Source of the DNA: Virgibacillus ndiopensis
Lineage (GTDB): Bacteria; Bacillota; Bacilli; Bacillales; Amphibacillaceae
Length of the DNA: 64,000 bases
Assembly (NCBI RefSeq): GCF_900187325.1
Contig: NZ_FZMZ01000006.1
Location: 682,001-746,000, forward strand
Direction: 5' to 3'
Shown here piece after piece: positions 26,977 through 35,892 of the stretch. The position numbers and the translations under genes are program-made. How positions within the stretch are numbered: the first letter of the stretch is position 1; each line of letters begins with the position of its first letter. The notes under the pieces were generated by a model. The model searched no databases and was not told the DNA's origin. It saw only the letters and a list, made by a program, of their open reading frames with translations.

Positions 26977-27998
26977 TAAATCAAGTATATCGCCTTGTTT
27001 CACCTAGACAATTTGAAATTACCTATAAGGATAAATCGATTATTTCTAATAAAGTTGTCATTCGACCGACCAACCTGTCAATTTGTGCCGCAGATCAGCG
27101 TTACTATACTGGAACGCGTGGTAAAGAGGCAATGAAGAAGAAACTACCTATGGCCCTAATCCATGAAGGTGTTGGTGAAGTGGTTTTTGATCCAACAGGC
27201 AAGGTTAAAATAGGTACGAAAGTTGTTATGGTACCAAATACTCCATCTGAAACAAATCCTTATATTGCAGAGAATTATTTAAGGACAAGTAAGTTTAGGT
27301 CTAGTGGCTATGATGGTTTTATGCAGGATTATGTTTTTCTAGATCATGACAGAATTGTTGAACTGCCAGATGGTATTGATATGAATGTGGCTGCTTTCAC
27401 TGAATTAGTAACGATTGCTGTACATGCAATAAGTAGATTTGAAAAGAAAGCACATCCGCAAAGGGAAACGTTTGGAGTATGGGGCGATGGTAATCTGGGA
27501 TTTATAACATGTTTGTTGTTGAAAAAACTATACCCTAACAGCAAGGTTATCATATTTGGGAAAACCGACTATAAATTAAATCATTTTTCCTTTGTTGATG
27601 AGGCATTGAAAATTGATGAAATCCCGGAACAACTAACCGTCGATCATGCTGTTGAATGTGCAGGTGGAAAAGGTAGTCAATACGCTATTGAACAAATTAT
27701 AGATCATATTAATCCAGAGGGAATCATTTGTCTATTGGGAGTAAGTGAATACCCGGTAGAAGTTAACACGAGAATGGTACTGGAAAAAGGGTTGACACTA
27801 CTGGGGAGCAGTCGGAGCGGTGCAACTGATTTTCAACGTACGATTAATATTTATAAAGAGCATCCTGAAATTGTTGAGTATTTGGGAACTTTAATAGGTC
27901 ATGTATTTGATGTGACGAAAATAAATGATGCTACAACAGCATTTGAAAGTGATTTATCTGATTCTTGGGGGAAAACAGTTATGAGGTGGATGATCTAA
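26973..27998 (+). CDS. tarJ: Ribulose-5-phosphate reductase TarJ
   Basis: A 341-residue zinc-dependent medium-chain dehydrogenase that reduces D-ribulose 5-phosphate to D-ribitol 5-phosphate with NADPH, the step before TarI. The N-terminal GroES-like domain has [13 protein letters not shown] and [13 protein letters not shown], with Cys and His-Glu for the catalytic zinc. The nucleotide-binding fold carries [18 protein letters not shown] and [14 protein letters not shown]. Its ATG overlaps the tarI stop as ATGA. S. aureus TarI and TarJ act as a complex, and the coupling here fits. Length matches the family (341). Confidence 0.92.
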   Translation: MINQVYRLVSPRQFEITYKDKSIISNKVVIRPTNLSICAADQRYYTGTRGKEAMKKKLPMALIHEGVGEVVFDPTGKVKIGTKVVMVPNTPSETNPYIAENYLRTSKFRSSGYDGFMQDYVFLDHDRIVELPDGIDMNVAAFTELVTIAVHAISRFEKKAHPQRETFGVWGDGNLGFITCLLLKKLYPNSKVIIFGKTDYKLNHFSFVDEALKIDEIPEQLTVDHAVECAGGKGSQYAIEQIIDHINPEGIICLLGVSEYPVEVNTRMVLEKGLTLLGSSRSGATDFQRTINIYKEHPEIVEYLGTLIGHVFDVTKINDATTAFESDLSDSWGKTVMRWMI

Positions 27999-27999
27999 T

Positions 28000-29151
28000 A
28001 TGAATCATCTTCAAACCTTGAAGAAGGTATATATTGTTTTTTATAAAGTAGTATTGAATTTTGTTTACACTACCTTTTCTATTTTATTGAAACAAGATAA
28101 TAAAAAAGTTGTAATTGCATTATATAGAACTGACAAGTTAGAAGGAAATTTAAAATTCATCCATGATCAATTAATTAAACAATTACCTGATGCTAAGATT
28201 CATCTTGTTTATGGACAAAACAAGATGAATCTTAAACTATTCAAAGAGGTATTTCTGATCGCAAATGCGAGGTATTTAATTCTAGATGACTATTATTTGC
28301 CTATTTATCTTATAAAACCGAGTTCTAATTTGAAGGTTATACAGCTTTGGCATGCAGCGGGTGCATTCAAGAAATTTGGATACAGTACAATTGGTACCAA
28401 GTTTGGACCGAGTCTTGATTATTTGAAACTTGTTCCTATTCACTCAAACTATACGCATGTATATATTTCATCAGAAAAGTTTATGCCATTTTATGCTGAA
28501 GCTTTTAATATGTCATTCAATTCTATTTTTTCATTAGGAGTACCTAGAATAGATCTTTTTACGAATAAAGAAATATGTGAGCTAGTAAAAAATCAGCTGT
28601 ATGTAGATTACCCTATGTTATTAAAAGAAGGTTTTGTGAACATACTTGTAGCACCTACATACAAGGCGGAGGGGATTTATGCAGAATCGTCATTAGACGT
28701 TATAGATTCAGTTTTAAAAATTACGCAGTTGATGAATAAAGATAAACGTATTATTTTTAAAGCACATCCCTATATGAATGAAGTTGATATTAACCGTCTG
28801 AAGGCATGTCCCAACGTTCTTGTTGTACAGGGACATTCGATAAATGAAATAATGTTAGTCAGTGACGCATTTATAACTGATTATTCATCTGCAGTTTTTG
28901 AATTCGCATTATTAAAAAAACCGCTAGCACACTTTATTCCAGATATAGAGGAATATAATTTTAACCGTGGGTTCTATCAGGATATAGAAACCATTTCGGA
29001 TGGTGAAATATTACACAAAGATAGTCAATTGTTAGATTGGATAAATGAACGTATTCATAATGAGTTTTTTAATACGACGAGAATGATTAAATATAATTTT
29101 GATAATACGGAGAATGTCTCTAAAAAAATAGTAGAGCATTTCACTTCTTAA
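28000..29151 (+). CDS. tarK: TarK/TarF-like polyol-phosphate primase
   Basis: A 383-residue member of the CDP-glycerol/CDP-ribitol phosphotransferase family, acting on lipid-linked teichoic acid intermediates at the membrane. Motifs are QLWHAAGAFKKFGYSTIG, LGVPRIDLF, ILVAPTYKAEG, FKAHPYMNEV and FITDYSSAVFEFALLKKP. It lacks the extra N-terminal domain found in TarL. The order tarI-tarJ-this-tarL is the same as tarIJKL in B. subtilis W23, where TarK adds the first ribitol phosphate; hence the symbol. A TarF-like second glycerol phosphate transfer is the main alternative. It starts two bases after the tarJ stop. Confidence 0.68.
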   Translation: MNHLQTLKKVYIVFYKVVLNFVYTTFSILLKQDNKKVVIALYRTDKLEGNLKFIHDQLIKQLPDAKIHLVYGQNKMNLKLFKEVFLIANARYLILDDYYLPIYLIKPSSNLKVIQLWHAAGAFKKFGYSTIGTKFGPSLDYLKLVPIHSNYTHVYISSEKFMPFYAEAFNMSFNSIFSLGVPRIDLFTNKEICELVKNQLYVDYPMLLKEGFVNILVAPTYKAEGIYAESSLDVIDSVLKITQLMNKDKRIIFKAHPYMNEVDINRLKACPNVLVVQGHSINEIMLVSDAFITDYSSAVFEFALLKKPLAHFIPDIEEYNFNRGFYQDIETISDGEILHKDSQLLDWINERIHNEFFNTTRMIKYNFDNTENVSKKIVEHFTS

Positions 29152-29170
29152 CTAGAAAGGGGCGTTACAT

Positions 29171-31075
29171 ATGTTTGTATCATCCATTGACAATGATAAT
29201 ATTCAAATAAGAAATGAAGCGATGATTAACAGTGATATTACTAACCTATTAATAAATGGACCATATTTGGAAATCGAGGGCTATGCCTCGTTTGAAGGAT
29301 TGACTTCCTATGCAGAAGATAGAATAAGGAAAACGCTTATGTTAGTACCTAAAATTAATGTAGAAGCTTTTAAAGAAGAAAATGAGGATTACCAAGAGCT
29401 AACGGATGAGGAAATAATAGAGCTAAACATAATTAAATGCCCCCTAGATAATTGTAAACTTTCAAACCTTGAGTTTTATGACTCTTCCAAAGATGATGTA
29501 GATTCATTAAGTGGATTTAAGGGTAATATTGATTTATCAGTTATTCATGAAGGGAAGCCATTACCAAGTGGGGACTATGATGTACTGATTAATTTAGAAC
29601 AAATGCCATCCAATAACGATAATATCAAATATGAAAAAACGATTTCATTAGCCAATGTTAAAAAATTCATGAAGAATGACATGCTATCAACAAAATTACA
29701 TTATTTTTCAGCTAATAAAGTTTTAAAGTATAACCTTTTAATATCATTTAACAAATATAGCAAGACATTACTTTTTAAAAATACACTTTTGCAGTCATTT
29801 GATCCTCGTGATATGCCAAATAGCACTGAGGTAAAGGAAAATAGGTATATAAAAGCAATTAAAAGACGTTTTTTAAAATTATGTTACATTTTTTTCTGTA
29901 TGCTACTGCCAATTAATAAGAATAAAGTTGTCTTTGCTTCGGATAGCCGTTCTGAACTAAATGGTAATTTCTTTTTTGTATATGAGGAGTTATATAAACG
30001 TAATTTAAATTTGAAAATTAAATTTGTATTTAATGAACGAATTAACAATAGTAAGTCATTTGTTGACTTAATAAAAACTGCTTTCCATTTTGCAACATCC
30101 AAGATTATATTGTTAGATGACTTTTATCCATTGGTATATCCACTGAAGATACGCAATAATGCCGATTTAATACAAATTTGGCATGCTGCGGGAGCATTTA
30201 AAACATTTGGATATAGTCGAATCGGACGTCCAGGAGGGCCGTCACCACAGTCGAGAAATCATAGGAATTATACGAAAGCTGTAGTTAGTAGTGAAGGTGT
30301 TCGAAAAAACTATGCGGAAGGATTCGGTATTACAATGGATAAAGTTTATCCAACTGGTGTTCCAAGAGCTGATATTTTCTTCGATGAGAACTATAAAGCA
30401 CATGTTAGAAAAACGTTACAACAAAAGTATCCATTCATAAAAAATAAAAAGGTCATATTATTTGCACCTACATTTAGGGGGAATGGACAAGCCTCGGCAC
30501 ATTACCCTTTTGAAGTATTGAACCTAAAAAAACTATATGAGGAATTGCATGAAGAGTACGTTTTTTTATTTAAAATCCATCCATTTATTAATAATAAGTT
30601 TACGATACCATATGAATATGCGGATTTCTTCTATGATTTTAGTGATTATCGGGAAATAAATGATTTATTATTAATTACCGATATTCTAATAACCGATTAT
30701 TCATCAGTATGTTTTGAATATGCTTTGTTGAATAAGCCTATGCTATTCTTTGCTTTCGATGTTGAAGAATATATTGAATCAAGAGATTTTTACTATAATT
30801 TCTTTGAGTTTATACCAGGACCTTTACTAAAATCGACTTCAGAAATAATTCAAACCATTAAAGAGGAACGCTTTGAATTAGAAAAAATTGGTCCGTTTGT
30901 GAAATACTTTTTTGACGATACATTAGGGAAGGCTTCCAAAAATGTTGTAGATCAAATAATTATTCCGAGCTTAGAAGACCTTCCTGTTGTTGAAAAGGAG
31001 AAAAAGAATGTATTAATACCTCCAGCATCTAGAGTTGAATTATTTGAACGTACAATGGAGGAAGAGGACAAATAA
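29171..31075 (+). CDS. tarL: Poly(ribitol phosphate) polymerase TarL
   Basis: A 634-residue CDP-ribitol ribitolphosphotransferase that extends the wall teichoic acid chain. The N-terminal ~230 residues form a beta-rich accessory domain (EIEGYASFEGLTSYAEDR, SGFKGNIDLSVI) as in TarL proteins. The catalytic GT-B half has QIWHAAGAFKTFGYSRIG, VPTGVPRADIFF-like PTGVPRADIFF, ILFAPTFRGNG, KIHPFINN and LITDYSSVCFEYALLNKP, with the conserved His residues and the DYSS loop. SD AAAGGGG is upstream of the ATG. It closes the tarIJKL run and is followed by the TagE-like glycosyltransferase, which would decorate its product. Confidence 0.86.
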   Translation: MFVSSIDNDNIQIRNEAMINSDITNLLINGPYLEIEGYASFEGLTSYAEDRIRKTLMLVPKINVEAFKEENEDYQELTDEEIIELNIIKCPLDNCKLSNLEFYDSSKDDVDSLSGFKGNIDLSVIHEGKPLPSGDYDVLINLEQMPSNNDNIKYEKTISLANVKKFMKNDMLSTKLHYFSANKVLKYNLLISFNKYSKTLLFKNTLLQSFDPRDMPNSTEVKENRYIKAIKRRFLKLCYIFFCMLLPINKNKVVFASDSRSELNGNFFFVYEELYKRNLNLKIKFVFNERINNSKSFVDLIKTAFHFATSKIILLDDFYPLVYPLKIRNNADLIQIWHAAGAFKTFGYSRIGRPGGPSPQSRNHRNYTKAVVSSEGVRKNYAEGFGITMDKVYPTGVPRADIFFDENYKAHVRKTLQQKYPFIKNKKVILFAPTFRGNGQASAHYPFEVLNLKKLYEELHEEYVFLFKIHPFINNKFTIPYEYADFFYDFSDYREINDLLLITDILITDYSSVCFEYALLNKPMLFFAFDVEEYIESRDFYYNFFEFIPGPLLKSTSEIIQTIKEERFELEKIGPFVKYFFDDTLGKASKNVVDQIIIPSLEDLPVVEKEKKNVLIPPASRVELFERTMEEEDK

Positions 31076-31133
31076 TATATCCCGATTACGAAGTACTATA
31101 AAATTAAGATCAATATTGGGAGAGTGTATTAGT

Positions 31134-33098
31134 TTGAACTTCTTAAAGAATAATTGCGATTTTTATTTTATTGCTGAATCTATCCCATTAAGATTTGGTG
31201 GTTTAACAACTGCCATGTTTCGAAGAGCTCATGTGTTTTCGGAACACTTTGATAGGGTGATAAATATTTTAACTTTTAAGTACGAGCCTAATTTAGAAGA
31301 TATAAAAGAGTTCTTAAAACAAGAGGGTTTCACGAATGATAAAGTAATTGTTACAAATATGTATGATTACCTATCAAAGAATGATAATGGAAAACCAATT
31401 CAAATAAATGAAAATGAACAAAACCACAGTGGTCATGATGTTTTACAGGAGTTTAAGGAAATTAAAGTAATTAAAAATGAAAACAGTGAAAATGTGAAAA
31501 AAATTGAATACCTGCAAGATGGTTCTGTTGAACAAATAAAGGAATTCGATAATTCGGGACGTATTAGGCGTGTGAGGAATTTTCAAGAGGGGGATTTGAA
31601 AGAGGAGATATATTTTAGAGAAGATAGATCTAAATATATGGTAAAATCCTTTGAAAATAAAGAACCCAATGTAATTATTTTATTGGACCATGCTGGAAAT
31701 GTCCTAAAGAAATTTAATAGCCACAAAGAATTACAAATGTATTGGTTGGAACTGCTGATTACTGATGAGAAAACAAATTATATGATTAATGACAGTAGGG
31801 CAATGGATGAAATGGTTATTGATTTTATTGGAAAACCTGTAAAAAAGATCTTTGTTATTCATAGTATTCATCTTCGAAAACCATATAATACATTCTCGAC
31901 AGTTAGGACTGGTAATCGATATCTTTTTAAAAACATTGGCCAAGCTGATGGTATCGTATTTCTTACCAATGGTCAATTGAATGACGTAGCATCCCGTTAC
32001 GGAAATCGTTCTACGTTCAGTGTAATACCACATTATATTGAAGATAATAAAAGTACTTTTGCAGAGAGAAAGTTAGCAAACCGCTTTATTGTTGTATCGC
32101 GTTATCATGAAGAAAAGCAGCTTGGACATATAATCAAGGCGTTTAATATTCTTCACAAAGAAGGTCTAGACTTTCAGCTTGATTTTTACGGAAAAGGAAA
32201 AGAGAAAGAATCATTGAATTCTCTTATAAGGGAATTTTCTTTGGAAGAGAAGATCAAGTTACACGATTTTATTGATAATCCAGAAATAGAATTCAGCAGA
32301 AGTATGGGCTCCTTTTTAACAAGTAAATATGAGGGATTTGGTTTAACGATCTTAGAAAGCCTTAAGAATAATTGTCCTGTATTCGCATATGATATCAAGT
32401 ATGGGCCAAGTGATATGATAAGAAGCGGTTATAATGGATTTTTGATAGAATCAAATAATATTGAAGCATTAGCAGCAACGATAAAAAAGTTCATACATTA
32501 TTCTTCTGCCGAAAAAAGAAAAATGTTTTCAAATGCGGGAAATAGTATAGTTGACTTTAGTGAAGATCAATTTATAAATAAATGGGAACAAACTTTAGAG
32601 AATGCCACTTATTATTCCAACTATCGTTATAAATTGGCAGATAAAGAATACATTCAAAACACGGTTGAAGAAATTTATTTTAATAAGCAATATTTAACTG
32701 TTTCGATCTCAAGTAATGTAATAGAACCAAGCTATAAATCAATCAAGCAGGATTTAAAAGGAATAACAATTGAAATTAATAATAAACAGTGGGAAATGCA
32801 AAGAGTAAATAAAAAATTGAACAAAAGTAAGTTATTCTATACGATCTCTATCCCATTGGATGACTTGCAAGAAGTCATTGATATCGGGAGATTCTTTTCA
32901 ATCACGTATTACCTAAATCTAGACGATGTTAAATATAGAGGTAAATTAAAATACCATCTAAACGATAGAAAGCGACCACAATCATATAAATTCCATGTAT
33001 ATCAGATTTCCAATAATGATCAAGGGTTGTTGGAAATCAGAAAAGAGAAGGTTAGTGGCGCCCGTGGTTTTTTTAGGTATTTAAAATATAATTTATAA
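31134..33098 (+). CDS. TagE-like wall teichoic acid glucosyltransferase
   Basis: A 654-residue GT4 enzyme that probably adds alpha-glucosyl or GlcNAc residues to poly(polyol phosphate). I start it at TTG 31134 after GGGAGAG; the frame is open back to 31035 inside tarL. The N-terminal part has ESIPLRFGGLTTAMFRRAHV (glycine-rich acceptor/donor loop). The C-terminal half has IVVSRYHEEKQLGHIIKAF, SKYEGFGLTILESLKNNCP (E-x7-E motif near residue 400) and AYDIKYGPSDMIRSGYNGF. The last ~150 residues form a beta-rich tail. Length and the IKYGPS motif fit B. subtilis TagE (673). It follows tarL directly, consistent with decorating ribitol teichoic acid. Linkage and sugar are not determined. Confidence 0.78.
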   Translation: MNFLKNNCDFYFIAESIPLRFGGLTTAMFRRAHVFSEHFDRVINILTFKYEPNLEDIKEFLKQEGFTNDKVIVTNMYDYLSKNDNGKPIQINENEQNHSGHDVLQEFKEIKVIKNENSENVKKIEYLQDGSVEQIKEFDNSGRIRRVRNFQEGDLKEEIYFREDRSKYMVKSFENKEPNVIILLDHAGNVLKKFNSHKELQMYWLELLITDEKTNYMINDSRAMDEMVIDFIGKPVKKIFVIHSIHLRKPYNTFSTVRTGNRYLFKNIGQADGIVFLTNGQLNDVASRYGNRSTFSVIPHYIEDNKSTFAERKLANRFIVVSRYHEEKQLGHIIKAFNILHKEGLDFQLDFYGKGKEKESLNSLIREFSLEEKIKLHDFIDNPEIEFSRSMGSFLTSKYEGFGLTILESLKNNCPVFAYDIKYGPSDMIRSGYNGFLIESNNIEALAATIKKFIHYSSAEKRKMFSNAGNSIVDFSEDQFINKWEQTLENATYYSNYRYKLADKEYIQNTVEEIYFNKQYLTVSISSNVIEPSYKSIKQDLKGITIEINNKQWEMQRVNKKLNKSKLFYTISIPLDDLQEVIDIGRFFSITYYLNLDDVKYRGKLKYHLNDRKRPQSYKFHVYQISNNDQGLLEIRKEKVSGARGFFRYLKYNL

Positions 33099-33110
33099 TA
33101 TATAGTTAAT

Positions 33111-33139
33111 TTGCAATTGACTGAAGTTTATTTTATAAT
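33111..33139 (+). promoter_or_regulatory. Putative sigma-A promoter for panD
   Basis: TTGCAA, a 17-bp spacer and TATAAT (33134-33139), 42 bp before the panD start. It separates panD from the teichoic acid genes. Confidence 0.65.
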
Positions 33140-33180
33140 CTACTGAAAAGTTAGGTAACAATTAAAAGGAGGCAATGTTA

Positions 33181-33573
33181 ATGCAACGCTTAATGTGTAA
33201 AGGGAAAATACACAGGGCAACAGTAACGGAAGCTGAACTTGATTATGTGGGCAGTATAACGATAGATTATAAATTAATGAAAGAAGCGAATATTAAACCA
33301 TATGAAATGGTACAAATAACAAGCTTAAAGAATGCGACGAGATGGAAGACGTACGCAATTCCTGCGCCTGAAGGTTCAAAACGCATTTGCTTAAATGGTC
33401 CTCCAGCACATTTATTCTCACCAGGTGATATTGTTATTATCTTAAGTCTTGGACTCATGACTGATGAGGAAATAGAAGACCTAAAACCTAGAGTGGTATT
33501 CGTTGATGAAAATAACGAGATTACTAGTATAGAAGAGCATGATTTACATTGGCCAGAAGGTGTAAAGATATAA
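33181..33573 (+). CDS. panD: Aspartate 1-decarboxylase PanD
   Basis: A 130-residue pyruvoyl enzyme that converts L-aspartate to beta-alanine for pantothenate and CoA. The start is the second of two ATGs; it lies eight bases after AAAGGAGG, while the first overlaps it. The autocleavage site is Gly24-Ser25 in DYVGSITID, the canonical position. RATVTEAELDY and ICLNGPPAHLFSPGDIVIIL are family blocks. In Bacillus panD usually sits with panB and panC; here it stands alone between teichoic acid genes and glpQ, with its own promoter and terminator. Confidence 0.95.
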   Translation: MQRLMCKGKIHRATVTEAELDYVGSITIDYKLMKEANIKPYEMVQITSLKNATRWKTYAIPAPEGSKRICLNGPPAHLFSPGDIVIILSLGLMTDEEIEDLKPRVVFVDENNEITSIEEHDLHWPEGVKI

Positions 33574-33619
33574 TTGTGATGTAAGAAGTTTGGACTTTAA
33601 TCTAAATAAAATATATAAA

Positions 33620-33660
33620 AAAAGCAGACCAGTGGTATTATCAGCCCTGGTCTGCTTTTT
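33620..33660. terminator. Bidirectional terminator between panD and glpQ
   Basis: AAAGCAGACCAG and CTGGTCTGCTTTTT form a 12-bp stem, with A and T runs at both ends, between convergent genes. Confidence 0.88.
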
Positions 33661-33662
33661 AT

Positions 33663-34544
33663 CTATCTACCCTTCAAAACCTCATCCAACACATCTGGAT
33701 AATTCGTAAACATCCCAGTAACGCCCCAATCTAAGACCTTTTCCATATCCTCTCTCGTATTGACTGTATAAGGATGCATTAATAGATCATGCTGACGTAC
33801 CTTTTGGACATATGCTTCATCAATTTTTGTATGACTTGCACCTATTCCAATTGCATATTCTGCAATTTCGTTTAATTCTTTATCTGTAATTGAAGCTGGT
33901 TCTGAATAAGAAATCAATTGAACTAGTGGAATATTAGGATTCATAGAGTGTACGATTAATAGACTTTCCGGACTAAATGATTGAATAAGGACTTTACTTG
34001 ATGGGGCAATTGGTCCGATTAACTTATATTTATTTAAAACTCTTAGTAATTCTTCTTCCATACCAGGATAAACCTCAGGAGACTTTGTTTCGATATAGTA
34101 TCTTGATCCTCTGCCAAATTCCTGGATGACTTCTTCTAATGTAGGAACCTTTAGACCATCATATTCGGGCTTAGCTTTTTCAGGATATTGTTCATTGAAC
34201 CATGATCCTGCATCAAGCTGCTTAATTTCTGCTAAAGTCATGTCTTTCACATAGCCTGTCCCATCAGTCGTTCGATCCACCTTTTCATCATGCATGGCAA
34301 TCAATGTTCCGTCTTTCGTCATTTGCAAGTCGACCTCGATATAATCACCCTTCATTTTTTCCCCTAAATCGTAGGATGGTATCGTATGCTCTGGGGCATA
34401 TCCAGATGCACCGCGATGGGCTACATTTAAAATACGGTTTGGATTCAGATTGGGTCCTTCCGATGCAAAAACTGCATTTTTGCTGGGTAATAAAAAGATC
34501 GTGAAGATTAATAGAATCACTAAGCTAAACGACAACTTCTTCAT
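33663..34544 (-). CDS. glpQ: Secreted glycerophosphodiester phosphodiesterase GlpQ
   Basis: A 293-residue exported enzyme that hydrolyses glycerophosphodiesters to sn-glycerol 3-phosphate and an alcohol; secreted GlpQ also trims poly(glycerol phosphate) teichoic acid from the end. The start is the ATG after GGGAGA, so the signal peptide begins [20 protein letters not shown]. The GDPD barrel has [18 protein letters not shown] (catalytic His-Arg and metal Glu), [19 protein letters not shown] (metal Glu/Asp and second His) and IETKSPE. Length fits B. subtilis GlpQ (293). It is divergent from an ABC importer that could take up its product (inference). Confidence 0.92.
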   Translation of the reverse strand: MKKLSFSLVILLIFTIFLLPSKNAVFASEGPNLNPNRILNVAHRGASGYAPEHTIPSYDLGEKMKGDYIEVDLQMTKDGTLIAMHDEKVDRTTDGTGYVKDMTLAEIKQLDAGSWFNEQYPEKAKPEYDGLKVPTLEEVIQEFGRGSRYYIETKSPEVYPGMEEELLRVLNKYKLIGPIAPSSKVLIQSFSPESLLIVHSMNPNIPLVQLISYSEPASITDKELNEIAEYAIGIGASHTKIDEAYVQKVRQHDLLMHPYTVNTREDMEKVLDWGVTGMFTNYPDVLDEVLKGR

Positions 34545-34707
34545 TTTTTCCATCTCCCTTAAATTCATTTGATTGTATGAATTATCTTAGATGAAAAATA
34601 GAGTTTAGTAGAGTTATTAGCCTCCTTCCTCTTTAATAGTTCCAATAGTATCCAACTATCAGAATAATGTCAAAAGACAGATTAAATGATTTAAACTTTA
34701 GTTAGTT

Positions 34708-34754
34708 TGACCCAAAGGACTTAAGCCCTACAAGGGATTTGGGTCATTTTTCAT
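34708..34754 (+). terminator. Terminator-like hairpin in the leader of the ABC importer operon
   Basis: TGACCCAAA and TTTGGGTCA enclose an inner CCCT/AGGG stem, followed by TTTTTC. It lies about 90 bp before the importer start and reads in the same direction, with no gene upstream on that strand. It could be an attenuator or a relic terminator. The surrounding 34545-34839 region otherwise holds only AT-rich divergent promoter DNA; no known riboswitch pattern was seen. Confidence 0.5.
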
Positions 34755-34839
34755 GAAAAATAAACTTGTTTTATTTATTACATAAAAACAAATTAGTTTC
34801 ATATATTCGTTAGAGAACTAGAAACGAGGGGGAGTTAAC

Positions 34840-35883
34840 TTGAAAAAGTCAGTGTCACTAGTTTTATCTATTTGTTTTGTATTAATTTTATTATTACTTA
34901 GCGCTTGTGCTGGAGAAGAATCTTCAGGCGGAGGGGATGGAGGAGATGGTGGTAAGCCTATAACATTATACTCCCCAGAGACACCAGAGCTATCTAAAGA
35001 ACTAGCTGCAAAATATGAGGAACTTTATGGGACGAAGGTTAATGTGAATTATGCTGGGACAAACGTATTAGTGAATAAAATGATGGCTGAGAAAGGTAAT
35101 CCGCAGGCAGATGTTTGGTATGGCGGCGGTGGTATTCTACCATTTGAAGCAGCTGTTGATAAAGATATTATTACATCCTACATACCTGAGAGTGCCAAGG
35201 AATGGGAAGTGGTAGAGAATGGTATTAAGGTAAAGCACCAGGATGGGTACTATGTTGGTGCTGAAATGTTCGTACTCGGTTTCGCCTACAATACGGAATT
35301 AGTCTCAGAAGAAGAGGCACCAAAGACATGGGAAGATTTACTGGATCCGAAATGGAAAGGTAAAATTCAATTTCCTAACCCTGCAGCATCTGGTACGGCT
35401 ACTTTAATGGTACTAAGCTATATGATGCAGCATGGGGAAGAAGCAGGTTGGGAGTACTTCCAAAAATTAAAGGATCAAGCAAATTCAATTCCGGATTCAG
35501 GATCAGGTCCGACTAAGGGTGCTGCGATGGGTGAAGCACATATAGCGGTGGGTTTTGATTTTATGGCTTACGAACATCAAGCAAATGGGGAAACAGTAGA
35601 TTTTGTTGTTCCAGAGAAAACACCAATTCTCGTTAATCCAGTTACGCTCGTAAAGGATGGTCCTAATCCAGAAGGCGGAAAGAAGTTTATGGACTTTATG
35701 TTAGGAAAAGATGCTCAACAAATTTTGGCTGATTGGTATCATATTCCGATCAATCCTGATGTAGAATCTAAAACGCCATTATCTTTAGACAAAATAAAAG
35801 AGCATGCTGTTGATTTAGATATTGATTGGGTGAACGAGAACTATGACCGCATCAGGGATGAATGGAAAACGAAAATAAAGTAA
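34840..35883 (+). CDS. ABC importer binding lipoprotein, AfuA/FbpA-like
   Basis: A 347-residue lipoprotein starting with TTG after GAGGGGGAG. The signal ends LLLLSACA, with Cys as the lipidation site, followed by a Gly/Ser/Asp-rich tether. The mature part is a type II periplasmic-binding fold of the class that includes iron-binding FbpA, phosphonate-binding PhnS and sugar-phosphate-binding AfuA: LYSPETPELSKELAAKYEE, ADVWYGGGG, TWEDLLDPKWKGKIQFPNP, PDSGSGPTKGAAMGEAHIAVGFD. The tyrosine pair that binds iron in FbpA is not obvious, so an organophosphate ligand is at least as likely. It forms an operon with an ATPase and a fused permease. Confidence 0.82.
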   Translation: MKKSVSLVLSICFVLILLLLSACAGEESSGGGDGGDGGKPITLYSPETPELSKELAAKYEELYGTKVNVNYAGTNVLVNKMMAEKGNPQADVWYGGGGILPFEAAVDKDIITSYIPESAKEWEVVENGIKVKHQDGYYVGAEMFVLGFAYNTELVSEEEAPKTWEDLLDPKWKGKIQFPNPAASGTATLMVLSYMMQHGEEAGWEYFQKLKDQANSIPDSGSGPTKGAAMGEAHIAVGFDFMAYEHQANGETVDFVVPEKTPILVNPVTLVKDGPNPEGGKKFMDFMLGKDAQQILADWYHIPINPDVESKTPLSLDKIKEHAVDLDIDWVNENYDRIRDEWKTKIK

Positions 35884-35892
35884 AGGACGTTG

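Noticed and set aside
34545-34839. Riboswitch in the glpQ-importer intergenic region
   Set aside because: I looked for TPP-type and other common riboswitch cores because FbpABC-like systems resemble thiamine importers. None was visible; only a plain terminator-like hairpin is there.
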